Below, in pieces: positions 52,859 to 62,657 of a DNA stretch of 64,000 nt (position 1 is its first letter; each line of letters begins with the position of its first letter). This DNA is from Pseudoruminococcus_B sp937901805 (GTDB lineage: Bacteria; Bacillota; Clostridia; Oscillospirales; Ruminococcaceae): assembly GCA_963560245.1 (NCBI GenBank), contig CAUWNS010000001.1, forward strand, positions 1 to 64,000, given 5' to 3'. Below the pieces are notes generated by a model. It saw only the letters and a program-made list of their open reading frames with translations, was not told the origin of the DNA and did no database searches. Made by a program: the position numbers and the translations under genes.

Positions 52859-54006
52859 CCACTCTCCTCCTCTGTTTTTACTGCAAAGCGCACGCCGTTT
52901 TCAATCCCGTTCAGCTGCACTTTCTTGACGGCATTATGGTTTTCATCAAAGGAAAATTCCCCGGTAACGCCGGAAAAAGAATCCATTTCCTCCAGCGCCT
53001 GCAATATCTCCTGCGGCTGCTCGCCTTCGGTTTCGATTGCCCAAAAGAGCAGCTTTGCCGCATCATACCCGAGCGCGCTGTAAGAACCGGGGTAATACCC
53101 ATACTTCTGTTCAAATTTGTCTGCAAAACCCTCCAGAGAGGGCTCTCCCGGCGCATAGTGGTTGGTAAAATAAATCCTGCTCAGGTTTTCCTTTGCCCCG
53201 GCGAGTTCCTCCAGGGCGCCGGAATCAAACGAGTCTCCGCTTAAAAAAGCACAGTCCATCCCGAGTTCTCTTGCCTGACGGATGATCATGCCGGCCTCTG
53301 CATAAAACCCAGGCAGGTAAACGGCGTCCGGCTGCTGGGTTTTCAGTTTGGCAAGCTGGGCAAGGAAATCCGTATCTCCGGAAGTATAATACTCCTGTGT
53401 AATCACCGTACCGCCCAGCCATTCAAAATAGTTACAGAACACCCGGCTGGTTCCCCGGCTGTAATCGCTTCCCCCATCCGTGAATACGGCAACCCGGCGG
53501 TACCCCAGTGAATCGGCATATTCCGCCATGGCTTTGCCCTGCGCCGTATCCGTATAACAGATGCGGAACATCCTGTTTTCCTGCGTCTCTTCCGGGAGCA
53601 GGGCGTCCGATGTGGCGGAGGGGACAATTACCGGGACGCCCAAATCCCGGAGCAGTTCCGACTTGACCCCGCCGGAGGTGGAGGGACCGATCAGTGCGGC
53701 GCAGCCCTCGATATCCACCAGGCGCTGGGCGCAGACCGCAGAATCGTAGTTCTGGGAACGGTTATCCGCCTGCTTTAACACGATTGTTTTCCCACGGACG
53801 CCGCCTTTCGCATTCTGTTCCTCCACAGCCAGCGCGATCCCCTGCTGGCAGGCACGCCCATACTGTGCCAATGCACCGGATAATTCCAGATTTGCGCCGA
53901 TATAGATTTTCCCCGCTTTTTTCACACAGCCCTGTAAGGGCAGCGCCAAAACAAGGCACAGCAGAAAAAGCGTCAGACGTATTTGCCATTTTTTCACCGT
54001 TATCAC
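52855..54006 (-). CDS. ABC transporter substrate-binding lipoprotein (LivK/LivJ-like)
   Basis: The 383-residue protein starts at GTG 54006; GTG 53997 with AGGGTGAT before it is an alternative. The signal ends in LALPLQGC, so it is a lipoprotein. The periplasmic-binding fold of the leucine type follows: IYIGANLELSGALAQYG near 34, LIGPSTSGGVKSE near 106 and YDAAKLLFWAIE near 313. It delivers substrate, probably a branched-chain amino acid or related amide, to LivHM. It is the first gene of the five-gene operon. No regulator is linked. Confidence 0.9.
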   Translation of the reverse strand: MITVKKWQIRLTLFLLCLVLALPLQGCVKKAGKIYIGANLELSGALAQYGRACQQGIALAVEEQNAKGGVRGKTIVLKQADNRSQNYDSAVCAQRLVDIEGCAALIGPSTSGGVKSELLRDLGVPVIVPSATSDALLPEETQENRMFRICYTDTAQGKAMAEYADSLGYRRVAVFTDGGSDYSRGTSRVFCNYFEWLGGTVITQEYYTSGDTDFLAQLAKLKTQQPDAVYLPGFYAEAGMIIRQARELGMDCAFLSGDSFDSGALEELAGAKENLSRIYFTNHYAPGEPSLEGFADKFEQKYGYYPGSYSALGYDAAKLLFWAIETEGEQPQEILQALEEMDSFSGVTGEFSFDENHNAVKKVQLNGIENGVRFAVKTEEESG

Positions 54007-54061
54007 CCTGTGTTAACTGTATTCAGAAAAGGCAAAATCCATGACAGGCAAATTCTGCGCA

Positions 54062-54098
54062 GTAAAAAAGCCGGTGAAACCATTGGGTTTCACCGGCT
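54062..54098 (-). terminator. Terminator of the fatty-acid synthesis operon
   Basis: A perfect 13-bp stem (54069-54081 with 54086-54098) is followed on the - strand by a run of T, 20 bases after the acpP stop. Confidence 0.88.
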
Positions 54099-54117
54099 GT
54101 AAATTCTGCTAAACCGA

Positions 54118-54351
54118 TTAGTCTTCTACGTGGCTTTCAAGGAATTTGACAATGTCGCCGACAGTTTTGATGTTCTCGACCTCTTCATCGGGAACTTCTA
54201 CGTCGAATTCTTCTTCCAGGGACATGACCAGATCCACGATATCCAGGGAATCCGCACCCAGGTCGTCGGTGATGTTTGCTTCCATCGTTACTTTCTCTTC
54301 ATCCACATCGAGCTGCTCGCAAAGGATGTCTCTTACTTTTTCGAATACCAT
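54118..54351 (-). CDS. acpP: Acyl carrier protein
   Basis: ATG 54351 after GAGGAGGA gives 77 residues, highly acidic. DDLGADSLDIVDLVM near 32 has the Ser that receives the phosphopantetheine arm. It carries the growing acyl chain. It is the last gene of the cluster; in many bacteria it lies earlier, between fabG and fabF. Confidence 0.96.
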   Translation of the reverse strand: MVFEKVRDILCEQLDVDEEKVTMEANITDDLGADSLDIVDLVMSLEEEFDVEVPDEEVENIKTVGDIVKFLESHVED

Positions 54352-54425
54352 AATAGGCTCCTCCTCAGTCATTGATACTTGAAAATTCGGATGAATTGAA
54401 AGCGTCATCCGGCGCTTTGATTGCC

Positions 54426-55229
54426 TTATTCGGAAAAGGTTCCGATCTTGCGAAACTTATCATACCTTTTTTCCAGCAAGATATCAAGGGGTTCTTGCAA
54501 AAGTCTTGGCAAAACTTCCGCCAAATACTCAGAAATATTGCTGGCGCTGGCGACCGGATCCTTTTGAGAACCGCCTGCCGGCTCGGAGATGATATGTTCC
54601 GCCACCTGAAGTTCCAGCAAATCCTCCGCAGTAATGTGCAGGCTATTGGCAGCTTCCTTTTCGCGGGAAGCATCTTTCCAGATAATACTCGCGCAGCCGC
54701 GCGGGGAAATCACCGAATACAGGGCGTTTTCCATCATGGCGAGTTCATCGCACATCCCCAGCGCCAAAGCACCGCCGCTTCCCCCTTCGCCCAAAACAAT
54801 GGAGACAATCGGGGTTTTGACATTAATCAATTCATAGAGATTGCGGGCAATCGCTTCCCCCTGCCCGCGTTCCTCTGCACCAATGCCGCAGTAAGCGCCG
54901 GAAGTATCGATAAAACAGATAACCGGGCGATGAAATTTTTCTGCCTGATGGATTAGCCGAAGGGCTTTTCGGTATCCCTCCGGATGGGCCATCGCAAAGT
55001 TGGACTTTTTGTTTTCCTCCAGATTGCGCCCACGCACATGGGAAATCACGGTAACCGGAATGGACTGGAATACGCCAATCCCACCGGTAATCGCCGGGTC
55101 GTCGCCATACAGCCGGTCGCCGTGCATTTCATAGTATTCATCAAAAATCATCGGGATATAGTCTCGTATGGTCGGCCGATCCTTGTCATGAACCATTTGG
55201 AGCCGCTCATATGCTGTCAAACGCGCCAT
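54426..55229 (-). CDS. accA: Acetyl-CoA carboxylase carboxyltransferase, alpha subunit
   Basis: This 267-residue crotonase-fold subunit transfers CO2 from biotin to acetyl-CoA together with AccD. Family features are RNLEENKKSNFAMAHPEGYR near 68, FIDTSGAYCGIGAEERGQGE near 106 and LGEGGSGGALALG near 145. It is somewhat shorter than the E. coli protein (319), as in many Firmicutes. A 97-base gap separates it from accD and a 74-base gap from acpP. Confidence 0.94.
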   Translation of the reverse strand: MARLTAYERLQMVHDKDRPTIRDYIPMIFDEYYEMHGDRLYGDDPAITGGIGVFQSIPVTVISHVRGRNLEENKKSNFAMAHPEGYRKALRLIHQAEKFHRPVICFIDTSGAYCGIGAEERGQGEAIARNLYELINVKTPIVSIVLGEGGSGGALALGMCDELAMMENALYSVISPRGCASIIWKDASREKEAANSLHITAEDLLELQVAEHIISEPAGGSQKDPVASASNISEYLAEVLPRLLQEPLDILLEKRYDKFRKIGTFSE

Positions 55230-55326
55230 AACCGCACCTCTTTCCTCCTAGATTGCCGTCCGGAACAAACCGGATAAGCCGGGCACTGCCGGTATCCTCA
55301 AACACTTTACCGCCCCGCCGGGGGAA

Positions 55327-56208
55327 TTAGGATTCCACCCGCTTGACGCCGTGCGCCCGCAGCAGGCGATAGAGGGTCTTGCGCAGAACCGGGCGTTTTA
55401 CAATCATATCCACAAAGCCGTGCTCCATCAAAAACTCCGCCGACTGGAAATCATCCGGCAGGCGCTGCTTAATCGTCCCCTCGATCACACGCCGACCGGC
55501 AAAGCCGACCAGCACCTTGGGCTCTGCGATGATAATATCGCCCAGCGAAGCAAAGGATGCAGTCACTCCGCCCGTCGTCGGATCGGTAAGTACGGTGATA
55601 TACAGCAGGCCCGCATCGCTGTGCTTTGCCGCAGCAGCGGAGGTCTTTGCCATCTGCATCAGGGAGATGATCCCCTCCTGCATCCTGGCGCCGCCCGAGG
55701 CGGTAAAGAGGATTATCGGAAGACCCCGGACAGTTGCGCGTTCAAACGCGCGCGTCACCTTTTCCCCGACCACGGAACCCATGGACGCCATCATAAAACG
55801 GGAATCCATAATCCCAATGACGCAGGGATAGCCATGAATCGTACACTCCCCAGTCACAATGGCCTCTTTCATACCGGTTTCCTGCTGAATTTTTTCAATC
55901 TTTTCCGTATAATTTGGAAAATCAATCGGGTTGAGGGTCGTCATCCCGGCGTCATACTCCACAAAACTGTCCGGATCGGCAGTCATTGCCAGGCGTTCTT
56001 TTGCAGAGATACGGGCATGGTACCCACAATTGCCGCAAACCTTTTTATCCCGTTCAAAGTCCTCCATAAATTCCACATGCTGGCAGCGGGGGCATTTAAA
56101 CATCATATTGGAAGGAATATGAACAGAATTGGAAGAGGAGGTCTTTTTAACATCGACCTTCATCCGTTCTTTTACCTTCTGAAACAAATCCTCCATCAAG
56201 GGGATCAA
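55327..56208 (-). CDS. accD: Acetyl-CoA carboxylase carboxyltransferase, beta subunit
   Basis: The 293-residue subunit has an N-terminal zinc ribbon (CPRCQHVEFMED then CGNCGYH, about residues 38-64) and the crotonase core (FTASGGARMQEG near 167, LTDPTTGGVTASFASLGD near 205). It pairs with AccA. The start is TTG 56208 close after AGAAGGGAAG; ATG 56196 is an alternative. It is 41 bases after accC. Confidence 0.94.
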   Translation of the reverse strand: MIPLMEDLFQKVKERMKVDVKKTSSSNSVHIPSNMMFKCPRCQHVEFMEDFERDKKVCGNCGYHARISAKERLAMTADPDSFVEYDAGMTTLNPIDFPNYTEKIEKIQQETGMKEAIVTGECTIHGYPCVIGIMDSRFMMASMGSVVGEKVTRAFERATVRGLPIILFTASGGARMQEGIISLMQMAKTSAAAAKHSDAGLLYITVLTDPTTGGVTASFASLGDIIIAEPKVLVGFAGRRVIEGTIKQRLPDDFQSAEFLMEHGFVDMIVKRPVLRKTLYRLLRAHGVKRVES

Positions 56209-56249
56209 CTTCCCTTCTCTGAGGTTCTCCCTGTGCGGACACAGGGGAT

Positions 56250-57599
56250 TTAAATCAGATTTTTATGGGTGAGAAAGCCGACGTCAAAATTGCCGGACAC
56301 AAAGTCCTCATCCCGTAATAAGTTTAACTGAAAATCTATATTGGTGTCAACGCCTTCGACGATAAATTCTGCCAATGCCCAGCGCATTTTTTTAATCGCT
56401 TCCAGCCTGGTCGGCGCATGGACAATCAGTTTGGCGATCATGGAATCATAGTGCGGCGTGATCTCATAGCCCTGATAGACCGCAGAATCCACACGGACAC
56501 CCGGTCCTCCCGGCATATGCAGGGAGGTAATCACCCCGGGAGACGGACGGAAATTATATTTCGGGTTTTCCGCATTGATCCGGCACTCGATAGCGTGGCC
56601 GCGGACAGAAATATCCTTCTGCTCAAAGGGGAGGTGCTCCCCGGCGGCGATCAGGATCTGGTGCTTGACAAGATCGACGCCGGTCACCCATTCCGTGACC
56701 GGGTGTTCCACCTGAATACGGGTATTCATCTCCATAAAATAGAAGTCCCCGTTTTTGTCGAGCAGAAATTCAATTGTCCCGGCATTGTAGTAATTGACTG
56801 CGCGCGCCGCTTTGACAGCGGCTTCGCCCATTTTCTGCCGCAGCTGCGGCGTCATGGTTTCGGCAGGGGAAGGGGATTCCTCAATAACCTTCTGATTCCT
56901 GCGCTGGATTGAGCAGTCGCGCTCCCCTAGATGGACAATATTCCCGTGCTGATCCGCAAGGATCTGGATTTCCACATGACGGGGGTTTTCAATAAACTTT
57001 TCAATATAGACCCCATCGTTGCCAAAAAACAAGAGAGCCTCCTGGCGAGCCGCATTGTAAGCGCCCTCCAGCTCTTCTTCCTTATGTACGATGCGGATAC
57101 CCCGCCCGCCTCCGCCGGCGCTTGCCTTAATCATGACCGGATACCCAATCCGTCTTGCAACCTCGCGCGCTTCAATAAGATCCGGCACTTCCCCGTCGGA
57201 GCCGAGCACCACCGGGACGCCCACGCGCTTCATGGTCTCTTTTGCCATCGCCTTATCGCCCATCAGATCCATGGCAGAGGGATCCGGGCCGATAAAGACA
57301 AGCCCGCACTGGGCACATTTACGTGCAAAATCCGCATTTTCCGATAAAAAGCCAAAACCCGGATGGACAGCCTGCGCCCCCGTCACCTGGCAGGCGGCCA
57401 AAATGGAACCCATATTCAAATAGCTGTCCTTGGTTGCAGCCGGACCGATACAGACTGCCTCATCCGCAATCTGGGCGTGCAGGGCCGATTTATCCGCCGT
57501 CGAATAGACGGCGACCGTCTGAATCCCGAGTTCCCGGCAGGCACGGATAATCCGGACGGCGATTTCCCCGCGGTTTGCAATCAAAATTTTCTGAAACAT
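56250..57599 (-). CDS. accC: Biotin carboxylase subunit of acetyl-CoA carboxylase
   Basis: ATG 57599 gives 449 residues. It begins FQKILIANRGEIAVRIIRA. The ATP-grasp glycine loop KASAGGGGRGIRIV near 159, and EHPVTEWVTGVDLVK near 288 are present. It carboxylates biotin on AccB using ATP and bicarbonate. The open frame extends upstream without support and overlaps fabZ. The gene order accB-fabZ-accC-accD-accA is the common clostridial one. Confidence 0.96.
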   Translation of the reverse strand: MFQKILIANRGEIAVRIIRACRELGIQTVAVYSTADKSALHAQIADEAVCIGPAATKDSYLNMGSILAACQVTGAQAVHPGFGFLSENADFARKCAQCGLVFIGPDPSAMDLMGDKAMAKETMKRVGVPVVLGSDGEVPDLIEAREVARRIGYPVMIKASAGGGGRGIRIVHKEEELEGAYNAARQEALLFFGNDGVYIEKFIENPRHVEIQILADQHGNIVHLGERDCSIQRRNQKVIEESPSPAETMTPQLRQKMGEAAVKAARAVNYYNAGTIEFLLDKNGDFYFMEMNTRIQVEHPVTEWVTGVDLVKHQILIAAGEHLPFEQKDISVRGHAIECRINAENPKYNFRPSPGVITSLHMPGGPGVRVDSAVYQGYEITPHYDSMIAKLIVHAPTRLEAIKKMRWALAEFIVEGVDTNIDFQLNLLRDEDFVSGNFDVGFLTHKNLI

Positions 57600-57618
57600 C
57601 TGCTTCGCCCCTTTTTGA

Positions 57619-58050
57619 TTACTTGGAGAGGGCAAAGGAGAGCTCCGCAGTGACGACTTTTTTCCCGTCCACAGTTGCAACCGCTTTGCCAAAGCCAATC
57701 GGGCCTTTCCATTTTGTCATCTCAATCGAGAGGGTCAGCGTATCCCCCGGGTTGACCTGACCGCGGAAACGGGCCTTATCAATCCCGGTAAAAAAGGCAA
57801 GTTTCCCCTTATTTTCCGGCAGGGACAGGGCGCACACCGCGCCTGCCTGGGCGAGCATTTCGATCATCAGTACGCCCGGCTGTACCGGATGGCCCGGAAA
57901 ATGCCCACGGAACCAATCTTCTTCCGGCTTCAGATATTTCTTCGCCACACAGCGCACACCCGGTTCCAACTCTTCGACTTCATCAATGAGCAGAAAGGGA
58001 TCGCGGTGCGGGATAATTTCCTTAATTTGTTCTAAATTCATTAAAGGCAT
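57619..58050 (-). CDS. fabZ: 3-hydroxyacyl-ACP dehydratase FabZ
   Basis: The 143-residue hotdog-fold enzyme has IPHRDPFLLIDEV near residue 13 and the active-site helix FRGHFPGHPVQPGVLMIE near 48, with its catalytic His and the Glu. It dehydrates 3-hydroxyacyl-ACP in the elongation cycle. No fabA/fabM-type isomerase was seen in the cluster, so how unsaturated chains are made is unclear. Confidence 0.95.
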   Translation of the reverse strand: MPLMNLEQIKEIIPHRDPFLLIDEVEELEPGVRCVAKKYLKPEEDWFRGHFPGHPVQPGVLMIEMLAQAGAVCALSLPENKGKLAFFTGIDKARFRGQVNPGDTLTLSIEMTKWKGPIGFGKAVATVDGKKVVTAELSFALSK

Positions 58051-58064
58051 CTTTTGTTCCCCCT

Positions 58065-58526
58065 TTACCCGATATACAGGATCGGCTGGCCGTATTCCAC
58101 TGCCTCGCCGTTTTGTACACAGATTTCTTTTACCGTCCCGTCCACTTCACTGGCGATCTCATTCATCAGTTTCATGGATTCGATGATAAAGAGGACGTCC
58201 CCTTTTTTCACCTGAGAACCAACCGTAACGAACGGGGGTTTCTCCGGAGAAGGAGCCGCATAAAAAGTCCCGACAATCGGGGAAACCACCGGCGTACCGG
58301 AATGAACCGGCTGCTGCTCTTCTGCAACGGGGGCAGAGGGCACGGAAACAGGGGATACCGCTGCTGCAGACGGCTGCTGTGCAGCAGCTGCTTCTACCAC
58401 GATCTGCTCTTTGGAAAAGCTCAGACGGAAGCCCTCGTCTTCCAGTTCCATCCCTGTTAACCCACACCGGGAAAAACTGAGCATTAAGTCCTTAATGCTC
58501 TCTGTTGTCAGTTCTAATTTTGCCAT
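58065..58526 (-). CDS. accB: Biotin carboxyl carrier protein of acetyl-CoA carboxylase
   Basis: The 153-residue protein has an N-terminal region with SFSRCGLTGMELEDEGFRL, an Ala/Pro/Val-rich linker (about 50-80) and a C-terminal biotinyl domain. The biotin Lys lies in IESMKLMNEIASE near 115; the more usual sequence is EAMKMMN. It shuttles CO2 between AccC and AccAD. It is 14 bases from fabZ. Confidence 0.94.
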   Translation of the reverse strand: MAKLELTTESIKDLMLSFSRCGLTGMELEDEGFRLSFSKEQIVVEAAAAQQPSAAAVSPVSVPSAPVAEEQQPVHSGTPVVSPIVGTFYAAPSPEKPPFVTVGSQVKKGDVLFIIESMKLMNEIASEVDGTVKEICVQNGEAVEYGQPILYIG

Positions 58527-58590
58527 ATTGCTATAGCCCTCCTCAATCTCATGTCAGCACAGGAAGGAACCCTGTGTATCCCTTTGCAGA

Positions 58591-59820
58591 TTATACCTTT
58601 TTCAGACACAATGTTGCATTGTGTCCACCAAATCCTAGGGAATTGGACAAAACCACCTTCAAATCTGCTTTGCGCGCCCCATCGGTCACATAGTCAAGAT
58701 CGCACTCCTCATCCGGTACCTGGAAGCCCACAGTCGGCGGCAAAATCCCTTCTTTGAGGGCGAGAGCGCTGATAATCGCCTCGACAGCGCCCGCAGCGCC
58801 GAGCAGATGCCCGGTCATGGATTTTGTGGAGCTGATCGCCGTATGGTAGGCAGCGTCCCCCAGCGCCAGTTTGATTGCCGTTGTCTCAAATGCATCGTTG
58901 ATGGGCGTTGAGGTTCCATGGGCGTTGATATAATCCACCTCTTCCGGCTTGACACCGGCCTCTTCCATAGCGAACTGCATCGCTTTGCTTGCAGCAACAC
59001 CGTTCGGATTCGGGCTGGTCATATGGTATGCATCCCCGGTTGCGCCGTAACCGGAAATTTCTGCATAAATGGTCGCACCGCGCGCAACGGCATGCTCATA
59101 TTCTTCGAGCATCAGCGCGCCCGCTCCTTCTCCCATGACAAAACCGTCGCGCTCCTTATCAAACGGGATGGAGGCGCGATCCGGATCTTCACTGGAGGAG
59201 AGGGCCTTCATATTGGCGAAACCGGCCACGGCCAGTTTGACAATCGCCGCTTCCGATCCGCCGGTCAGAGCAGCGTCCAGATAACCGGCCTTGATCTGGC
59301 GGAATGCTTCCCCAATCGCATGGTTGGCAGAAGCACATGCGGTTACAGTTGCAAGGTTCGCCCCTTTGAACCCATGGCGCATGGAAATCATACCCGGGGC
59401 CATATTGGAGATCATCATCGGGACAAAAAACGGGGAAACCCTTCTGGGTCCAGCGGTTTTAAATTTATCATATTCCTCGCACAGCGTGTCAATACCGCCA
59501 ATCCCGCTGCCAAAGATCACCCCAATACGGAACGGGTCGAGATCTTTAAAATCGGTTCCCGAATCCTTAACCGCCATGTCCGCTGCCGCTACCGCAAACT
59601 GGCAGAAGCGATCCATTCTCCGAGCCTCTTTTTTCTCAATAAAATCCGTCGGCTCAAAATCGTTTATCTGTGCTGCAACTTTCACTTTTAAATCAGAGGT
59701 GTCAAACCGGTCAATCATACAAAAACCATGGTTTCCCGCTTTGACCGATTCCCACATTTTTTCTGTTCCAATCCCGATCGGCGTGATTGCCCCGATACCG
59801 GTAACCACTACTCTTCTCAT
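58591..59820 (-). CDS. fabF: 3-oxoacyl-ACP synthase II (FabF)
   Basis: ATG 59820 after GAGGATCG gives 409 residues. The thiolase-fold condensing enzyme has the catalytic Cys in TVTACASANHAIGEAF near 160, and histidines in NAHGTSTPIND near 299 and KSMTGHLLGAAG near 331. It elongates acyl-ACP with malonyl-ACP. It lies between fabG and accB. Confidence 0.96.
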   Translation of the reverse strand: MRRVVVTGIGAITPIGIGTEKMWESVKAGNHGFCMIDRFDTSDLKVKVAAQINDFEPTDFIEKKEARRMDRFCQFAVAAADMAVKDSGTDFKDLDPFRIGVIFGSGIGGIDTLCEEYDKFKTAGPRRVSPFFVPMMISNMAPGMISMRHGFKGANLATVTACASANHAIGEAFRQIKAGYLDAALTGGSEAAIVKLAVAGFANMKALSSSEDPDRASIPFDKERDGFVMGEGAGALMLEEYEHAVARGATIYAEISGYGATGDAYHMTSPNPNGVAASKAMQFAMEEAGVKPEEVDYINAHGTSTPINDAFETTAIKLALGDAAYHTAISSTKSMTGHLLGAAGAVEAIISALALKEGILPPTVGFQVPDEECDLDYVTDGARKADLKVVLSNSLGFGGHNATLCLKKV

Positions 59821-59894
59821 ATCGATCCTCCTGTTTGATAAAAACAAACCGGGGAAAAATCCCCTTCCAGCATTCCTTCTTTTCCGCTGACAAA

Positions 59895-60638
59895 CTACAT
59901 GGACATCGCGCCGTCAATGACGATAACCTGCCCGCTGACGTAATTGGCATCCTCCGAAGCGAGGAATGCAACAACACCCGCAACCTCTTCCACGGTACCA
60001 AACCGGCGGAGAGGAATGGAGGCAAGCGCGCCCTCTTTTACCTTTTCCGGAAGGACTTCGGTCATCTTGGTTTCAATAAATCCCGGGGCAACCGCATTGA
60101 CCGTGATGTTTCTCGGTCCAAGCTCCTTCGCCCCGGTCAGCGTCATTCCGACCACACCTGCCTTTGCCGCAGAATAGTTGATCTGCCCTGCATTGCCGTA
60201 AAGCCCTGCCACAGAGGAGATATTGATGATTTTCCCATGTTTTTGTTTAATCATCACACCGGACGCATGACGCATCATATTAAAAACGCCTTTATAGTTG
60301 ACGTTCATAACCGCATCGAACTGCGCTTCGGACATTCTTGCCATCAGGCCGTCTTTTGTAATACCAGCATTGTTGACAAGGACATCCAGGGAACCAAAGC
60401 GTGCGGTAACTTCCTTTACCATGCGTTCGCACTCATCAAATTTGGAAACATCTGCCAAGAAGCATTCTGCTTCCACGCCAAAGGCGCGGCATTCCTCTGC
60501 GACTTTGATGCCGGAGGCATCCCTTGTTGCTTCATTATAACAGTTGATGGCAACGTTATACCCATCTTTTGCAAAGCGTTTTGCAATGCAGGCACCAATC
60601 CCCTGCTCCGCCCCGGTAACCAAAACTGTTTTATTCAA
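59895..60638 (-). CDS. fabG: 3-oxoacyl-ACP reductase (FabG)
   Basis: TTG 60638, after AAAGGGGAAC, gives the usual 247 residues. The NADPH loop TVLVTGAEQGIGACIAKRF and the catalytic INISSVAGLYGNAGQINYSAAK (Ser, Tyr, Lys near 137-156, quoted here in part as SSVAGLYGNAGQINYSA) are present. A longer upstream frame overlaps the fabK end and is not supported. It reduces the keto group in each elongation round. Confidence 0.94.
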   Translation of the reverse strand: MNKTVLVTGAEQGIGACIAKRFAKDGYNVAINCYNEATRDASGIKVAEECRAFGVEAECFLADVSKFDECERMVKEVTARFGSLDVLVNNAGITKDGLMARMSEAQFDAVMNVNYKGVFNMMRHASGVMIKQKHGKIINISSVAGLYGNAGQINYSAAKAGVVGMTLTGAKELGPRNITVNAVAPGFIETKMTEVLPEKVKEGALASIPLRRFGTVEEVAGVVAFLASEDANYVSGQVIVIDGAMSM

Positions 60639-60661
60639 AATAAGTTCCCCTTTCCCTGTTT

Positions 60662-61591
60662 TCAGGAATATTTCTTCAGCAAGTTTTCCGCCTGGAAAAC
60701 AATTTCTTCCAAAATTTTCTTTGCGCTCTGGCATCCATGCACCAGTCCGGCAATCTGTCCGGCCATATAGCTTCCGTTTTCCGGATCTTCTTCCTGCACA
60801 GCCCTTCTCAGGGAATCCATGGTCAGCCGCTCAATTTCTTCAAAAGCAGCGCCGTTTTTCTCCATTTCCAGCAGACGTTTGGAAAGCGGGCTTTTCAAGG
60901 AGCGCACGCCGCGTCCAAACGTCCTGCCCGTCACAATCGTATCGGAATCGGAGGCATCCAGCACCATCTGTTTGTAGGTTTCACTGATACGGCATTCTTC
61001 TGCGGCAAGAAAGCGGGTGCCCATCTGGATCCCCTCTGCGCCGAGCATCAGGGAAGCGGCCAATCCTCTTCCATCGGCAATCCCCCCTGCGGCAATTACC
61101 GGAATACGGACGGCGTCCGCCACCTGGGGAACAAGCGCCATGGTCGTCATTTCCCCGATATGGCCGCCAGATTCGCATCCTTCCGCCACAACCGCGTCTG
61201 CGCCCGCCTTTTCCATCTTTTTTGCAATGGCAACCGAAGGAATCACCGGAACCACCTTTACCCCTGCTTCTTTGAGAGCGGGAATATATTTTGCCGGATT
61301 TCCAGCACCCGTTGCAACGACTGCCAGGTGTTCCTCTATCGCGAGCTGAACCAGATCCGCAGAATGCCCGCTCATCAGCATGATATTAAGTCCAAACGGC
61401 TTGTCCGTCAATTCTTTTGCCCGCAGGATCTCCCCGCGCACCGTTTCCGCAGGAAGAGAAGCCCCCGCCAGCAGCCCCAGCCCCCCGGCATTGGAAACCG
61501 CCGCTGCAAGAACAGCGTCCGATACCCAGGCCATACCGCCCTGGATGACCGGGTGCTGGATATGGAATAATTCTGTAATTCTGGTTCTCAT
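60662..61591 (-). CDS. fabK: Enoyl-ACP reductase II (FabK)
   Basis: ATG 61591 after AAGGAGAAG gives 309 residues. This FMN-dependent TIM-barrel enzyme reduces the enoyl double bond and replaces FabI. HPVIQGGMAWVSDAVLAAAV near 14, EGCESGGHIGEMTTMALVPQ near 136 and IAAGGIADGRGLAASLMLGA near 164 match FabK. FabK enzymes are insensitive to triclosan. It lies between fabH and fabG. Confidence 0.95.
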   Translation of the reverse strand: MRTRITELFHIQHPVIQGGMAWVSDAVLAAAVSNAGGLGLLAGASLPAETVRGEILRAKELTDKPFGLNIMLMSGHSADLVQLAIEEHLAVVATGAGNPAKYIPALKEAGVKVVPVIPSVAIAKKMEKAGADAVVAEGCESGGHIGEMTTMALVPQVADAVRIPVIAAGGIADGRGLAASLMLGAEGIQMGTRFLAAEECRISETYKQMVLDASDSDTIVTGRTFGRGVRSLKSPLSKRLLEMEKNGAAFEEIERLTMDSLRRAVQEEDPENGSYMAGQIAGLVHGCQSAKKILEEIVFQAENLLKKYS

Positions 61592-61602
61592 CTGCCTTCT
61601 CC

Positions 61603-62592
61603 TTACCATTCAAAAACTGCAGCCGCATAGGTCAGGCCCGCGCCAAAGCCGACGACCACAATTTTATCTCCTGGGCGGAATGTACCGCGTTTATTGTATT
61701 CATCCAGGCAGAGAGGGACGCTGGCACTGGAAGTATTCCCATATTCTGCAACATTGATCAGGAATTTTTCCATAGGCAGGCCAAGCGTTTTTGCCGCGGT
61801 CTGTACAATCCGGATATTTGCCTGATGCGGCACAATATAGTCAATATCGGACAGAGAAAGCCCCGCGCGCTCCACTGCACGCTCCACTGCCTCCGGCATG
61901 GCCTTGACTGCAAATTTATAAACCGCACGGCCGTCCATATACAAAAAATGATCCCTTGCACCGGAAAAACCGTCCGGGTAATCAGACCCTTTCGTTGAGA
62001 ACGGGTTGAGGTTATCATGTGTCCTTGCATAGAGTACGTGCGCGTCATGCGCATCCATTGCAAGATAGGAGGCATAGATCCCTTCCCCCAGCGTGAGCAC
62101 CGCCGCTCCCGCCCCGTCGCCGAACAGCACGCAGGTAGAACGATCCGTATAATCGGTAATTTTGGAAAGCGTTTCCGCTGAGACAAGCAGCACGGTTTTT
62201 GCCGCTCCGGTGACCAGGTAGCGGTATGCAGTATCCATGCCATAGACAAATCCGCTGCATGCGGCGTTCAAATCCATTCCGAAAGCGTTGAAAGCCCCGA
62301 TTTTCCGCTGGACCATGCTCGCCACAGACGGACTGTAAAAGTCATTGGTGACCGTAGTGACCAAGAGCAGATCGATTTCTTCCGCAGAAATTCCCGCATG
62401 ACGGAGCGCGTCCTCCGCAGCTTTGGACGCCATCAGCCAGGTGGGTTCCCCGTCTGAAATATGCCGCACTTTCATCCCGGTGCGGGTGGTAATCCATTCG
62501 TCCGAAGTATCGACGATTTTTGTGAAGTCCTCATTGGTTACGAGATTATCCGGTGCATACCTTCCGGTTGCCAGTACCTTGATACCCTTCAT
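61603..62592 (-). CDS. fabH: 3-oxoacyl-ACP synthase III (FabH)
   Basis: ATG 62592 after GAGGGAG gives 329 residues. It starts chains by condensing acyl-CoA with malonyl-ACP. The active-site Cys is in LNAACSGFVYGMDTA near 112, His in VPHQANIRIVQ near 249 and Asn in EYGNTSSASVPLC near 279. It is the first gene of the - strand fab operon, right after a promoter. Confidence 0.96.
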   Translation of the reverse strand: MKGIKVLATGRYAPDNLVTNEDFTKIVDTSDEWITTRTGMKVRHISDGEPTWLMASKAAEDALRHAGISAEEIDLLLVTTVTNDFYSPSVASMVQRKIGAFNAFGMDLNAACSGFVYGMDTAYRYLVTGAAKTVLLVSAETLSKITDYTDRSTCVLFGDGAGAAVLTLGEGIYASYLAMDAHDAHVLYARTHDNLNPFSTKGSDYPDGFSGARDHFLYMDGRAVYKFAVKAMPEAVERAVERAGLSLSDIDYIVPHQANIRIVQTAAKTLGLPMEKFLINVAEYGNTSSASVPLCLDEYNKRGTFRPGDKIVVVGFGAGLTYAAAVFEW

Positions 62593-62628
62593 TTCAAAAA
62601 CTCCCTCTTGCGTTCGCATTGTGATTAT

Positions 62629-62657
62629 GTTATATATTAAACAGATGAATTTGTAAA
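62629..62657 (-). promoter_or_regulatory. Promoter of the fabH-acpP operon
   Basis: On the - strand TTTACA (62652-62657) and TATAAC (62629-62634) are 17 bp apart. I did not find a FapR-type ATTAGTACCT inverted repeat in the 150-base region shared with divergent fabD. Confidence 0.6.
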